The translations under genes and the position numbers were made by a program. This document shows, one piece after another, positions 1-8,829 of a stretch of 64,000 nt of DNA. Source of the DNA: CAVSJA01 sp963728145 (lineage in GTDB: Bacteria > Bacteroidota > Bacteroidia > Chitinophagales > Chitinophagaceae); NCBI GenBank assembly GCA_963728145.1, contig CAVSJA010000006.1, forward strand, positions 186,001-250,000, read 5' to 3'. The notes beneath the pieces were generated by a model, which saw only the letters and a program-made list of their open reading frames with translations, did not search any database and was not told where the DNA came from. Numbering within the stretch: position 1 is the stretch's first letter; each line of letters begins with the position of its first letter.

Positions 1-2244
1 TATCACTATAATCGCGCAGGTAACTGGGCAGGTTATAGCAGCGAACAGGAAGCTATAGATGACCTGGTTGGTTTTGTTGAGGGCAGATTCACTCGTTATA
101 GCGGATATAGTAGTTGGCAAAATCTTGAAACGAATACAAACTGGGAAAAAGAAGCATTTCAGGATGCAAAATCCGGTTTGATTGAAGTTTCTGCACAGGG
201 TGGAAGTGACAGAACGAAATATTATATCAGCGGTTCTTACAATAACAATGATGGTATTCTTATCGGAAATTTTTTCAAGAGAATATCAGGAAGGATGAAT
301 CTTGAACAGGTTTTGAGCGATAAGTTGAAGATTGGTGTGAACATGGTTGTTTCAAAGACTGACGCACAAAGGGTTCCCCTGGATAATGCGTTCGCTACTC
401 CAATGCAATTGGTTGCGATGGCTCCGATAACACCAACAAGAGATCAGAATGGGATTCTGTATGATCGCCCAACGACAACTTATTATAATGGTCTCCTGGA
501 AATCGATTATGCTCATTATCAATCCACGACATACAGGAATCTCGTCTCTGTATTCGGTCAATATAACTTCAGAAAGGATCTATTCTTCCGTACGGAGTTC
601 GGAATGGACATTGCTAGCCAGAATGACGACGTCTACCAGGGATCAAGGACATTCAATGGTTCCGCAACTGATGGTTTTGGCCAACAGGATTGGTTAAGAA
701 ATAGCAGGCTCACTTCTAACAACTATTTCAACTACCGCACCTTAATTGCAGATGACCATAGTCTTGATGCTACATTGGGTATGTCAGTTGAAAATTCAAA
801 ATCAGAATTCAGTTCAGTAAGTGGTGAACAATTCCCTTCTGATGATCTTCGCACATTGGCAAGCGCTGGTAAGATCACGTTAGGAACCTCTACTGTGGCC
901 AGGACTGCTCTAACATCATTTTTCGGTCGTGTGAATTACAAATTCTCCAATAAGTACATTGTTGGCGTAAGTGCTCGTTATGATGGTAGTTCTGTATTCG
1001 GAGCCGAACAACGCTGGGGTTTCTTCCCAGGAATTTCTGCAGCATGGGTGATCTCAGAAGAGAATTTCATGCAGAATTCAGGTGCACTGAGCTTCCTCAA
1101 ACTAAGAGCTAGTTATGGATTGCTTGGTAACTCTCAGGGCTTTGACCCATATGGTTCACAAAGTGGATATGGAGTTGGAAAGTATGCAGGAACTTCCATC
1201 CTTGCTCCTGCAAGATTGGGTAATGAACAATTGACCTGGGAAACCACCATTCAAACCGACGTCGGAGTTGAATTCGGTTTGTTCAATAACAAACTTTCCG
1301 GAGAGATTGATGTATACCGCAAGGTTTCTGCAGATGATGGTCGTGGCTTCATTTTCAATCTTCCTGTACCAGCTACTTCTGGATTTACAACTTATATTAC
1401 AAATATTGGTGAGATTGAAAACAAGGGTATTGAGCTTACATTGAATGCACTGGTGATTAACAACCGTGATTTCAAATGGACGACAAGCTTCAATATGTCA
1501 CGCAACTGGAACAAGGTATTGGTAATTGACGGTGACCAGGACACTTTATCATTTAATGATGGCCGTTATTTCAACGCTCTCATCGTTGGTCAACCTATTG
1601 GCGTGTTTTATGGACAGAAATATGCTGGCGTAGATCCTAATAATGGGGACGCATTGTATTATATGCAGGATGGTAAGAGCACAACTAATGATTATCTCTC
1701 AGCAGGTAATTTCGTAGTAGGTGATCCTAACCCAAAATGGTTCGGCGGTTGGACTAATACATTCAGCTATAAAGGACTTGAACTAAATGTTCTGTTACAA
1801 GCAGTATTGGGTTACCAGGTGGTGAATGGTGCAGGTGGGTTCATGTCTGCACGTGGTGACTGGTTCGATAATCAAACAAGAGACCAGCTTGGTCGTTGGA
1901 AACAACCGGGCGATGTTACAAATATACCAGAGGCACGTTTGAATGCATTTGGAGACTTTATCTCGCCTCCGGTTTCAACTCAATATATGGAAGATGCAGG
2001 TTATGTCCGTTTGAAAAATGTAACCCTTGGATACAACCTTCCTCAGAACTTATTGGCCAAGTTGAAAATGTCCAGCGTAAGGGTTTATGTAACCGGTATT
2101 AATCTTGCCGTGATCACTGATTACACAGGATGGGATCCTGAAGTGAATACTGATTATCGTTCAGGAACAATCAACCAGGGCGGTGACTTCTACGCAGCGC
2201 CCCAGATCAAATCATGGGCATTTGGTGTAAACATCGGATTCTAA
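1..2244 (+). CDS. SusC/RagA-family TonB-linked outer-membrane protein, 5'-truncated by the window edge
   Basis: The frame is open from base 1 to the stop at 2242-2244, giving 747 residues of the C-terminal part. SusC proteins are TonB-dependent beta-barrels that import glycans or peptides across the outer membrane with a SusD lipoprotein. The visible part has the barrel pattern of alternating aromatic strands and glycine/asparagine turns, the family phrase NNKLSGEIDVYRK, and the terminal aromatic (VNIGF) of outer-membrane barrels. The plug domain and signal peptide lie upstream of the window. The SusD gene follows after 13 bp, so the two should be co-transcribed. Substrate cannot be told from sequence. 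Confidence 0.93.
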   Translation, partial: YHYNRAGNWAGYSSEQEAIDDLVGFVEGRFTRYSGYSSWQNLETNTNWEKEAFQDAKSGLIEVSAQGGSDRTKYYISGSYNNNDGILIGNFFKRISGRMNLEQVLSDKLKIGVNMVVSKTDAQRVPLDNAFATPMQLVAMAPITPTRDQNGILYDRPTTTYYNGLLEIDYAHYQSTTYRNLVSVFGQYNFRKDLFFRTEFGMDIASQNDDVYQGSRTFNGSATDGFGQQDWLRNSRLTSNNYFNYRTLIADDHSLDATLGMSVENSKSEFSSVSGEQFPSDDLRTLASAGKITLGTSTVARTALTSFFGRVNYKFSNKYIVGVSARYDGSSVFGAEQRWGFFPGISAAWVISEENFMQNSGALSFLKLRASYGLLGNSQGFDPYGSQSGYGVGKYAGTSILAPARLGNEQLTWETTIQTDVGVEFGLFNNKLSGEIDVYRKVSADDGRGFIFNLPVPATSGFTTYITNIGEIENKGIELTLNALVINNRDFKWTTSFNMSRNWNKVLVIDGDQDTLSFNDGRYFNALIVGQPIGVFYGQKYAGVDPNNGDALYYMQDGKSTTNDYLSAGNFVVGDPNPKWFGGWTNTFSYKGLELNVLLQAVLGYQVVNGAGGFMSARGDWFDNQTRDQLGRWKQPGDVTNIPEARLNAFGDFISPPVSTQYMEDAGYVRLKNVTLGYNLPQNLLAKLKMSSVRVYVTGINLAVITDYTGWDPEVNTDYRSGTINQGGDFYAAPQIKSWAFGVNIGF

Positions 2245-2257
2245 AACCCTAAAAAAA

Positions 2258-3628
2258 ATGAACATGAACACGAAAAAAATTCTAGCAATCATAGCAGTCG
2301 GGGGACTATTGTTCTCCGCCTGTACAAAAAAACTGGAGCAAACAGATCCACAAACATTACCCATTGATGTTTCCTTAGGGTCTGATGCCAACGTTAAAAA
2401 GGTTTTGATGGGAGCATATGATGCCATGAGCAGTGGCAATCTTTACGGTGGTAATATCCAGCTTTTTGGCGATCTCCTCGGTGCAAATGGTGAATTGCAA
2501 TGGGTGGGTACTTTCAATACTTACCGGGAGATCTTTAATAAAAATATGCTCACCACAAATCCGAACGTCACTGGAGTTTGGGTATCAGGGTATGATGCCA
2601 TTAATATCGCTAACAACGTACTTACCGCTATTGACAAAGTGAATGCGGCTGATCAGAACCGTGTGAAAGGTGAAGCATTGACAATACGTGCTGCGATGCA
2701 CTTCGAAATGTTGCGTTTGTTTGCAAAGGATTACCGGGATGGCGCACCTGCTACTAATCCGGGCATTCCAATAATGCTTGCTCCAACAAATACCGTTGGA
2801 GAAATTACTTACCCGGCACGCAGTACTGTTGACCAGGTCTATACGCAAATCATAACTGACCTTGTTGAAGCAGAAACATTAGTACCCGCGACGAATGATG
2901 TCTTTTTCAATAAGGCTGCCGTTTCGGGAATGCTTTCTCGCGTATATCTTCAAATGGGCCGATATGCTGATGCAAGAGACGCGGCAAATCGTGGCATTGC
3001 CACTGCCACTGCGAATGGTTTTGGATTGTTGAGTGATTACTTCTCAATCTTTAATAACGGTGTAAATACTGCGGAAGACCTGTTTGCAATGCAAACCTCT
3101 GATCAGGATGGTGCCAACAATCTTCATTTGTTTTATTCAATTCCGGAATTCGGAGCAAGAGATGGCGATATTGAAATTAATGATCTCCACCTCGACCTCT
3201 ACGAATTGGATGACCAACGGTTTATCTTTTACCTTGGATTGGGAGCGGTTAGAACAGCGAAGCATTATGATATTTACAAGAACGTAAAAGTTATCCGGTT
3301 GGCAGAATTGTATCTAACGAGAGCAGAAGCAAATTTTCGCCTTGGTACTTCAGTGGGCGCAACTCCGCTTGCAGACATCAATCGCATCCGTACAAGAGCT
3401 GGTTTGCTTCCCCTTGCAGCTCTGACTCTTGATCAGATCTACTTGGAGCGTCACCTCGAACTTGCATTTGAAGGATTCTTCATTCACGATATCCGAAGGT
3501 TCGGTAAAACAATTGATGGTAAGACAACTGTTGATGGTAAACCAATCACAGACCCTCGTATTGTATTTCCGGTTCCTCAACGTGAGATCAACGTTAATAA
3601 GAACCTGGTTCAGAATCAAGGATACTAA
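2258..3628 (+). CDS. SusD/RagB-family nutrient-binding outer-membrane lipoprotein
   Basis: The 456-residue protein begins with a lysine-rich n-region and hydrophobic stretch ending in the lipobox LFSAC (Cys22), so it should be a surface lipoprotein. SusD proteins form the lid over the SusC barrel and bind the substrate. Family marks are WVSGYDAINIANNVL near residue 110, the TPR-like AELYLTRAEANFRLG near 355 and the C-terminal phrase ERHLELAFEGFFIHDIRRFGK. A second ATG six bases downstream is an alternative start. The gene follows susC by 13 bp and is closed by a strong terminator, so the pair ends its operon here. Confidence 0.95.
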   Translation: MNMNTKKILAIIAVGGLLFSACTKKLEQTDPQTLPIDVSLGSDANVKKVLMGAYDAMSSGNLYGGNIQLFGDLLGANGELQWVGTFNTYREIFNKNMLTTNPNVTGVWVSGYDAINIANNVLTAIDKVNAADQNRVKGEALTIRAAMHFEMLRLFAKDYRDGAPATNPGIPIMLAPTNTVGEITYPARSTVDQVYTQIITDLVEAETLVPATNDVFFNKAAVSGMLSRVYLQMGRYADARDAANRGIATATANGFGLLSDYFSIFNNGVNTAEDLFAMQTSDQDGANNLHLFYSIPEFGARDGDIEINDLHLDLYELDDQRFIFYLGLGAVRTAKHYDIYKNVKVIRLAELYLTRAEANFRLGTSVGATPLADINRIRTRAGLLPLAALTLDQIYLERHLELAFEGFFIHDIRRFGKTIDGKTTVDGKPITDPRIVFPVPQREINVNKNLVQNQGY

Positions 3629-3653
3629 GATGTACCTTTTGGTTTAGAGCAAT

Positions 3654-3691
3654 AAAAAAATCCTCCCGCTTTTGGCGGGAGGATTTTTTTT
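3654..3691 (+). terminator. Intrinsic terminator of the susCD operon
   Basis: A perfect 9-bp stem (tcctcccgc 3661-3669 with gcgggagga 3675-3683) around a 5-nt loop is followed by a run of eight T and preceded by seven A. It lies 26 nt after the susD stop and could act in both directions. Confidence 0.9.
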
Positions 3692-3708
3692 GAACAGAAG
3701 AGGAAGAA

Positions 3709-3790
3709 ATTGTTGGATGGTTAGATTGTTTGATTGTTGGGCTTACTATTTGTGAATACAACCATCAGACAATCTAGCCATCTAACAATT
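3709..3790. repeat. Tandem-repeat-armed palindrome, octamer type (locus A)
   Basis: The left arm (3709-3740) is four 8-bp units of the form attgttNg/atggttNg. The right arm (3762-3789) is their complement with a few mismatches, and the loop contains cttactatttgtgaa. From gattgttggg to the end of the loop, 30 of 35 bases match the reverse complement of the palindrome at 22136-22211. It sits between the convergent susD and rng genes. A terminator already precedes it for susD, so it may end rng transcripts. Confidence 0.85.
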
Positions 3791-3806
3791 CGTTGTTCTC
3801 TTGTAT

Positions 3807-5366
3807 CTATAGCTTAATTTCCTCCTCGTGCTGATCGAAGAAATGAAATTCAGTAAGATGATAATTTGTATTGGATTTGATATTCACCATCTTCCCGTAT
3901 TTCCGTCTCCATTGCCATTGGCGGGAATTGAGACGGAAGAAGGATCGTTTAGTGAGATAGGCATGCATGATAGGATGCACAACCAGTGTAAGATTTTTAT
4001 GTTGGTGAGTGAGTAGGTAGCTTAAATTCTTTTCAATCTCATCTTCAAGAATAAGTGCAGAAGAAATTTTTCCTGTACCTGCGCAGCTTGGACAAACTTC
4101 CTGCGTATTGATATTCATTTCAGGCTTCATCCGTTGACGCGTGATCTGCATCAATCCGAATTTGGAGATTGGAAGAACGGCATGCTTGGCCCTGTCGGGT
4201 CGCATAAATTCTTCCATTGCTTCCATCAGCTTGCGCTTGTTCTCCGGAAGCTTCATATCAATAAAATCAACAACAATGATTCCGCCCAGGTCGCGCAGGC
4301 GAAGTTGTCTTGATATTTCAGCCGCTGCTTCAAGGTTCGTTTCGAGTGCATTCAATTCCTGGTTATTTCCAACACTCTTGTATCCGCTGTTCACATCGAT
4401 TACATGAAGCGCTTCAGTATGTTCGATAATGAGATAAGCTCCACTTGGAAGGTTAACAGTTTTTCCAAATGCAGCTTTAACCTGTTTGGTGATGCCAAAC
4501 TGGTCGAAGATCGGCGAACCATTTTGATAGAAAGCAACGATATCGCTTTTCTCAGGAGCGATTCGCTGAATATAACTCCGTGTATCGTTATAGATATTAC
4601 GATCATTCACTACGATCTTATTGAAATCTTCATTCAACAGATCGCGGAGCATGCTTGTAGTCTTTGTTTGTTCACTGAGTATTTTTGCAGGAGCAACACT
4701 GCCTTTCAGGTTATGTTGAATGCTTTTCCATGTTTCCACCAACATGCTAAGGTCTTCGTGCAATTCAGCAGTGTTCTTTCCTTCAGCGGCAGTTCTTACA
4801 ATTACTCCGAAATTCTTTGGCTTGATTGCTTCAACAATCTTTTGCAAGCGCTTACGTTCGTCCGAAGAATGTATCTTTCTTGAAACGGCAACGATATCAT
4901 TAAAAGGTGTGATTACCACGAATCGTCCGGGAAGTGAAATTTCGCAACTCAATCTCGGGCCTTTTGCTGCAATTGGCTCCTTTAAGATCTGAACAAGAAT
5001 ATTCGGTTTACCACTTAATACCTCATTGATCTTTCCGGTCTTTATGATCTCCGGTTCAACCTGGAATGTTCCAAAATCAAATCCCTTTGCATTACTGTCG
5101 TTGATCGCCTGCTGTGTGAATTTGAGCAGGGAACGTGCATAAGGACTAAGGTCCGTATAGTGAAGAAAAGCGTCTTTCTCAAATCCAACATCTACAAATG
5201 CAGCATTGAGACCGGGGATCAGTTTCTTCACCTTTCCCAGATATAGGTCTCCTACTGCAAAACTCGCATCAGTTTTTTCATGATGTAGTTCTACCAGCTT
5301 TTTGTCCTCTAGAAGGGCAATTTCTACACCCTGCGGAGCTGCATTTATGATTAGTTCCTTATTCAA
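3807..5366 (-). CDS. rng: Ribonuclease G/E family endoribonuclease
   Basis: This 519-residue protein matches RNase G, the endonuclease that cuts single-stranded A/U-rich RNA in rRNA maturation and mRNA decay. An S1-like RNA-binding domain lies at about residues 35-125. The two metal-binding aspartates are in HVIDVNSG (Asp324) and IIVVDFIDM (Asp367), and the zinc-link cysteines are in CPSC (Cys425, Cys428). It lacks the long C-terminal degradosome scaffold of RNase E. The start is TTG at 5364-5366, because an in-frame TGA lies two codons upstream. The ribosome-related small gene at 5549 and an HU gene lie upstream on the same strand. Confidence 0.95.
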   Translation of the reverse strand: MNKELIINAAPQGVEIALLEDKKLVELHHEKTDASFAVGDLYLGKVKKLIPGLNAAFVDVGFEKDAFLHYTDLSPYARSLLKFTQQAINDSNAKGFDFGTFQVEPEIIKTGKINEVLSGKPNILVQILKEPIAAKGPRLSCEISLPGRFVVITPFNDIVAVSRKIHSSDERKRLQKIVEAIKPKNFGVIVRTAAEGKNTAELHEDLSMLVETWKSIQHNLKGSVAPAKILSEQTKTTSMLRDLLNEDFNKIVVNDRNIYNDTRSYIQRIAPEKSDIVAFYQNGSPIFDQFGITKQVKAAFGKTVNLPSGAYLIIEHTEALHVIDVNSGYKSVGNNQELNALETNLEAAAEISRQLRLRDLGGIIVVDFIDMKLPENKRKLMEAMEEFMRPDRAKHAVLPISKFGLMQITRQRMKPEMNINTQEVCPSCAGTGKISSALILEDEIEKNLSYLLTHQHKNLTLVVHPIMHAYLTKRSFFRLNSRQWQWRRKYGKMVNIKSNTNYHLTEFHFFDQHEEEIKL

Positions 5367-5548
5367 GCGTAATCATCTTTATCCGTCAACCATCATCACT
5401 AAAAGGAGAGGTGCTGAAGAGGAGTTATTTTCCAGTTAGCGTTATGAACAAGCAATATTCAGACGTAATAAATGAAAAATAACAGGTTCAGCTTTAGAGG
5501 GAAAACTCTCCCGACCTTAAGGAACGGGAGAACGTTATTTGAAGAGGC

Positions 5549-5644
5549 CTAGCGGCTTTTCTTCTTATGACGGTTCTTTCTTAGTCTTTTTTTACGCTTG
5601 TGCGTTGCGATTTTATGACGTTTTCTTTTTTTACCACAAGGCAT
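5549..5644 (-). CDS. 31-residue basic AURKAIP1/COX24-domain (mS38-like) ribosomal-type protein
   Basis: A very small gene reads MPCGKKRKRHKIATHKRKK and continues with lysine/arginine to a TAG stop. This is the bacterial form of the AURKAIP1/COX24 motif, related to mitochondrial small-subunit protein mS38 and to the small bS22-type proteins, so a place on the ribosome is likely. More than half of its residues are Lys, Arg or His. It sits 182 bp upstream of rng on the same strand. A short inverted repeat (ctcccg...cgggag, about 5488-5512) lies after it. Recognition rests on the peptide sequence alone. Confidence 0.8.
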   Translation of the reverse strand: MPCGKKRKRHKIATHKRKKRLRKNRHKKKSR

Positions 5645-5693
5645 AGTTGCCAATGTTTTTAGTTAAACAATAATTTTTCCTTTTCGGAAAGGT

Positions 5694-6528
5694 TCAATCC
5701 GTTTTTAATGCGTTTATTCGTTTTTCAATCTCTTGGGCAAATTCTTTCTGCTTCAGAAGTTGAAGGCTAGCCTCGTACCATTTGATGGCATTCAGCTTTG
5801 TCGCCTGTTCTTTCATAAGCTTCTGCAAGGAGCAATTTAGCCTCAATATTTTCCGGCTCTTTCTGCGCAACCATCAAGAAACGCTCAATCGCTTTGTCAA
5901 ATTGCCCCGAGTAAACAGCTCCCATGCCTAATATATGCTGCGCATACATGTTTTTTGGGTCTTTTTCAGCCACTTCCCTTATTATACGGATTCCTTCCAT
6001 TGGGGTTTCGCTGATGTTTCCAAAAACATAACAGCTACCCAGCTCGATCTTCGCCGAATCATTGGTTGGATTTAATTTTAAGAGCCTTTTCAAATAACTC
6101 TTTGGCTTGCAAGGCCATCCATCTTCTTAATTCAGGATTTTCCTGTTTTTGAAATCCCCCGAAAAATGTTGGGCTGCAAAGGTGAGACTTTTTTCAGAAT
6201 TTTCCAATTTAGCAGCTTCGGCCGTGTAATAGGAGAAGGGTACGAGCAAGTGGGCCGTATCTTTCCAGAATGCAGCAATCTGCTTATAAACTTTTATCTG
6301 TTGTTCCTTAATATCTCCACGTACGATACCCGCTTCAAGCTGGCTTAGCTGTGCTTGTTGTGAAGGACTTAGGTTCGATCGGCCGGCGTCCAGAATTGCC
6401 CTGGTATCCGCGTCTGTCGCCGTTACCGGAGTACTCTTCTTTTTGGGAGGAATTGTTTGTCCAAAAAAATAAATCAGGCAAAAAAGAATGATACCACCAC
6501 CGAGGAGAACGAACTGCTGTTTTTTCAC
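5694..6528 (-). pseudogene. Membrane-anchored tetratricopeptide-repeat protein, split by three single-base frameshifts
   Basis: The first part (from ATG at 6528) has an N-terminal membrane anchor (FVLLGGGIILFCLIYFFG) and helical repeats; the second carries TPRs such as AQHILGMGAVYSGQFDKAIE; the last reads WYEASLQLLKQKEFAQEIEKR in a third frame. Undoing one missing base near 6162, one extra base near 6078 and one extra base near 5795 gives 834 bases and a continuous 277-residue protein ending at 5694. Such anchored TPR proteins between HU and rng are typical of Chitinophagaceae; the function is unknown. The breaks may be sequencing errors rather than true decay, since the protein between them is well conserved. 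Confidence 0.75.
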
Positions 6529-6554
6529 TAATTACCGGTTTTTGAGCAGCAAAT

Positions 6555-6875
6555 TTACGTCTCGTTATCCGGGTTTGGCTGATCTTCTTTAACTGCTTGG
6601 AGCTTTTTAACTTCTGCTACAAATTCTTTAGCAGGTTTAAATGCAGGAATATAGTGTTCGGGAATATGAACCGCAATATTCTTCTTGATGTTACGGCCAA
6701 TCTTTGCCGCTCTTTTCTTGGTAATGAAACTACCGAAACCACGAATATAAATGTTCTCTCCTCTCGCCAAGGTATCTTTCACCTCTTTGAACATGGTTTC
6801 CAGCGTAACCAATACATCAACCTTGGGAATACCTGTTTTTTCAGATATTTGGTTAACGAGGTCTGCTTTTCTCAT
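6555..6875 (-). CDS. HU/IHF-family histone-like DNA-binding protein
   Basis: The 106-residue protein has the full HU/IHF fold: two N-terminal helices (MRKADLVNQISEKTG), the beta-strand signature IYIRGFGSFITKKRAAKIGRN, and the arm that enters the minor groove. HU bends and compacts DNA. The last 15 residues (VKEDQPNPDNET) are an acidic tail beyond the 90-residue core. It starts a minus-strand block and is divergent from mutY across about 200 bp, so that interval must hold promoters for both; I could not place a clear -7 box there. Confidence 0.93.
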   Translation of the reverse strand: MRKADLVNQISEKTGIPKVDVLVTLETMFKEVKDTLARGENIYIRGFGSFITKKRAAKIGRNIKKNIAVHIPEHYIPAFKPAKEFVAEVKKLQAVKEDQPNPDNET

Positions 6876-7087
6876 GTCATTGAATTTTTAATGGGTTTTA
6901 TAATATTGGTTTTTACATTTTTTAAGCATTCGGCAATCGTCACATAATCAATCCATTACTGAAATTAAATCTTAATTCTGAAATTAGCAAAAAACTATAA
7001 AGACCTGAAAATGAGTTTTCAATAAAACGGCCTCCCAGAGTTTTCCGTACTCATTCAGAATCAAAACGTTAAAGCTTGATAAAAATT

Positions 7088-8167
7088 ATGCTCCCGGTCT
7101 TCACAAAAAAGTTATTAGCCTGGAATAAATCGAAGAATTCAAGGAAAATGCCCTGGAAAGGCGAAAAGGATCCCTATAAAATCTGGTTGAGCGAAATCAT
7201 TTTACAACAAACAAGAGTTGAACAAGGGCTTGCTTATTATGAGAAGTTTATTAAAGCCTATCCAACTATTTATCTTCTTGCAAAATCATCTCCTCAAAAA
7301 GTTTTCAAGTTGTGGGAAGGACTTGGTTATTATTCAAGATGTAAAAACTTACTGCATACAGCGGGAGTTGTTTCCAAACAATACAATGGAGAATTCCCTC
7401 GTGAATATGATGAAATTAAAAAACTGAAAGGTATTGGTCCATATACGGCTGCAGCCATTTTATCCTTTGCATTCAATGCTCCTTATGCAGTTGTTGATGG
7501 AAATGTTCAAAGAGTATTGGCAAGGTATTTCGGAATTACAACGCCAGTCGACAGCAATGAAGGAAAAAAATTGTTCAATGAAATGGCGCAGGCATTGTTG
7601 CCAGATAAACAGGCGGGAATATACAACCAGGCTATCATGGATTTTGGCGCAGTTATTTGTAAACCACGGCAACCCCTATGTGAAAAATGTATTCAACGTA
7701 AGGAATGCCAGGCTTTTCAGTTCAATAAGGTTAATGAATTGCCTGTAAAAACAAAAGCAATTGCAAAAAAAGATCGCTGGTTTAACTATTATATCATCAA
7801 TGTAAATGATGAGGTCTACCTGAGAAAAAGAACAGGAAGTGATATATGGGAGAATCTATACGAATTCGTCTTACTTGAATCAGGAAATGGAAAAATTGGT
7901 AACAACGAACAAAGAGATTGGCTTAAATCTTTGTTCGGAAAACAGGAATACAGATTGAAAAAAGCAGGCAAACTCATTCGTCAGCAATTATCTCATCAAA
8001 ACATACATGGGCAGTTTTTTATCGTCCATACTACAAAGCCATTATCAAAACTAAAAGGATATATTCTCGTAAAACGCAACAAACTATCCCGGTTTCCCTT
8101 TCCCGGTATGATCAATGAATTCTTCAAGATGGGAACTAACTTACCTGTTTCCCAATGGGTTAAGTAA
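7088..8167 (+). CDS. mutY: A/G-specific adenine DNA glycosylase MutY
   Basis: MutY removes adenine mispaired with 8-oxoguanine in base-excision repair. The sequence shows the catalytic glutamate in SEIILQQTRVEQ, the helix-hairpin-helix LKGIGPYTAAAIL, the catalytic aspartate in VVDGNVQRV, and the four [4Fe-4S] cysteines spaced C-X6-C-X2-C-X5-C (CKPRQPLCEKCIQRKEC). A MutT-like C-terminal domain follows. I place the start at ATG 7088; an in-frame TTG at 7076 is possible. It heads the mutY-ssb-gldE-gldD order typical of Bacteroidota. Confidence 0.95.
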   Translation: MLPVFTKKLLAWNKSKNSRKMPWKGEKDPYKIWLSEIILQQTRVEQGLAYYEKFIKAYPTIYLLAKSSPQKVFKLWEGLGYYSRCKNLLHTAGVVSKQYNGEFPREYDEIKKLKGIGPYTAAAILSFAFNAPYAVVDGNVQRVLARYFGITTPVDSNEGKKLFNEMAQALLPDKQAGIYNQAIMDFGAVICKPRQPLCEKCIQRKECQAFQFNKVNELPVKTKAIAKKDRWFNYYIINVNDEVYLRKRTGSDIWENLYEFVLLESGNGKIGNNEQRDWLKSLFGKQEYRLKKAGKLIRQQLSHQNIHGQFFIVHTTKPLSKLKGYILVKRNKLSRFPFPGMINEFFKMGTNLPVSQWVK

Positions 8168-8265
8168 AATATGGCGCCAAAAAAATCTATTGAATTCTTC
8201 GAAAAATTCTAATTTTAAAGAGAATTCTATCCGATGGGCGATTTATAACTATCAAACTTTATTTT

Positions 8266-8718
8266 ATGCGAGGTGTAAACAGGGTGATGCTTATTGGTAA
8301 TTTGGGTAGAGATCCGGATGTTCAGTTCCTTGAAGGCAATATCGCTGTAGCCAAATTTCCTTTAGCAACAACAGAAACATTCAAAGACAGAGCAGGGAAA
8401 TTGATTTCTCAAACAGAATGGCACACTATTGTACTTTGGCGGGGATTAGCTGAACTCGCACAAAAATATCTTCACAAAGGAAGCTTAGTTTATATTGAAG
8501 GAAGATTAAGAACAAGAAGTTGGGAAGACAAAGAGGGGAATAAAAAATTTGCAACTGAAGTAGTTGGAGATAACCTGATCATGTTGGATAAACGTACTGA
8601 TTCATCAGGACATCATGCACCAACAACTCATGCAACTCCTCACAGCGAAAATGCTGAAGGATATACAAATCCCGATGTCCCACCTATGAATGAGCCTTCC
8701 CAGGATTTGCCATTCTAG
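8266..8718 (+). CDS. ssb: Single-stranded DNA-binding protein
   Basis: The 150-residue SSB coats single-stranded DNA during replication and repair. An OB fold covers about residues 4-108 (VNRVMLIGNLGRDPD; SLVYIEGRLRTRSW). A polar linker and the acidic tip EPSQDLPF follow, the docking site for SSB-interacting proteins. The start MRGVNRVML is the usual one. It lies 98 bp after mutY and ends in a strong terminator, so it can be made separately from gldE. Confidence 0.96.
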   Translation: MRGVNRVMLIGNLGRDPDVQFLEGNIAVAKFPLATTETFKDRAGKLISQTEWHTIVLWRGLAELAQKYLHKGSLVYIEGRLRTRSWEDKEGNKKFATEVVGDNLIMLDKRTDSSGHHAPTTHATPHSENAEGYTNPDVPPMNEPSQDLPF

Positions 8719-8744
8719 TACTTAATTTATTACTGTTAAGTCAT

Positions 8745-8783
8745 ATTTTTGAGAGCCCCGCCCGGGCGGGGCTCTCTGATTTT
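8745..8783 (+). terminator. Intrinsic terminator after ssb
   Basis: A perfect 26-base palindrome (8751-8776, gagagccccgccc and its complement) lies after a T5 run and before tgatttt. It stands between ssb and gldE. Confidence 0.85.
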
Positions 8784-8829
8784 AAAACCTGGCGCTTAGT
8801 GGATCATTTGAAAACGAAATCCTATAGTT

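Noticed and set aside
4404..4883. 159-residue frame opposite rng
   Set aside because: Shadow of the intact RNase G frame; no supporting start or conservation.
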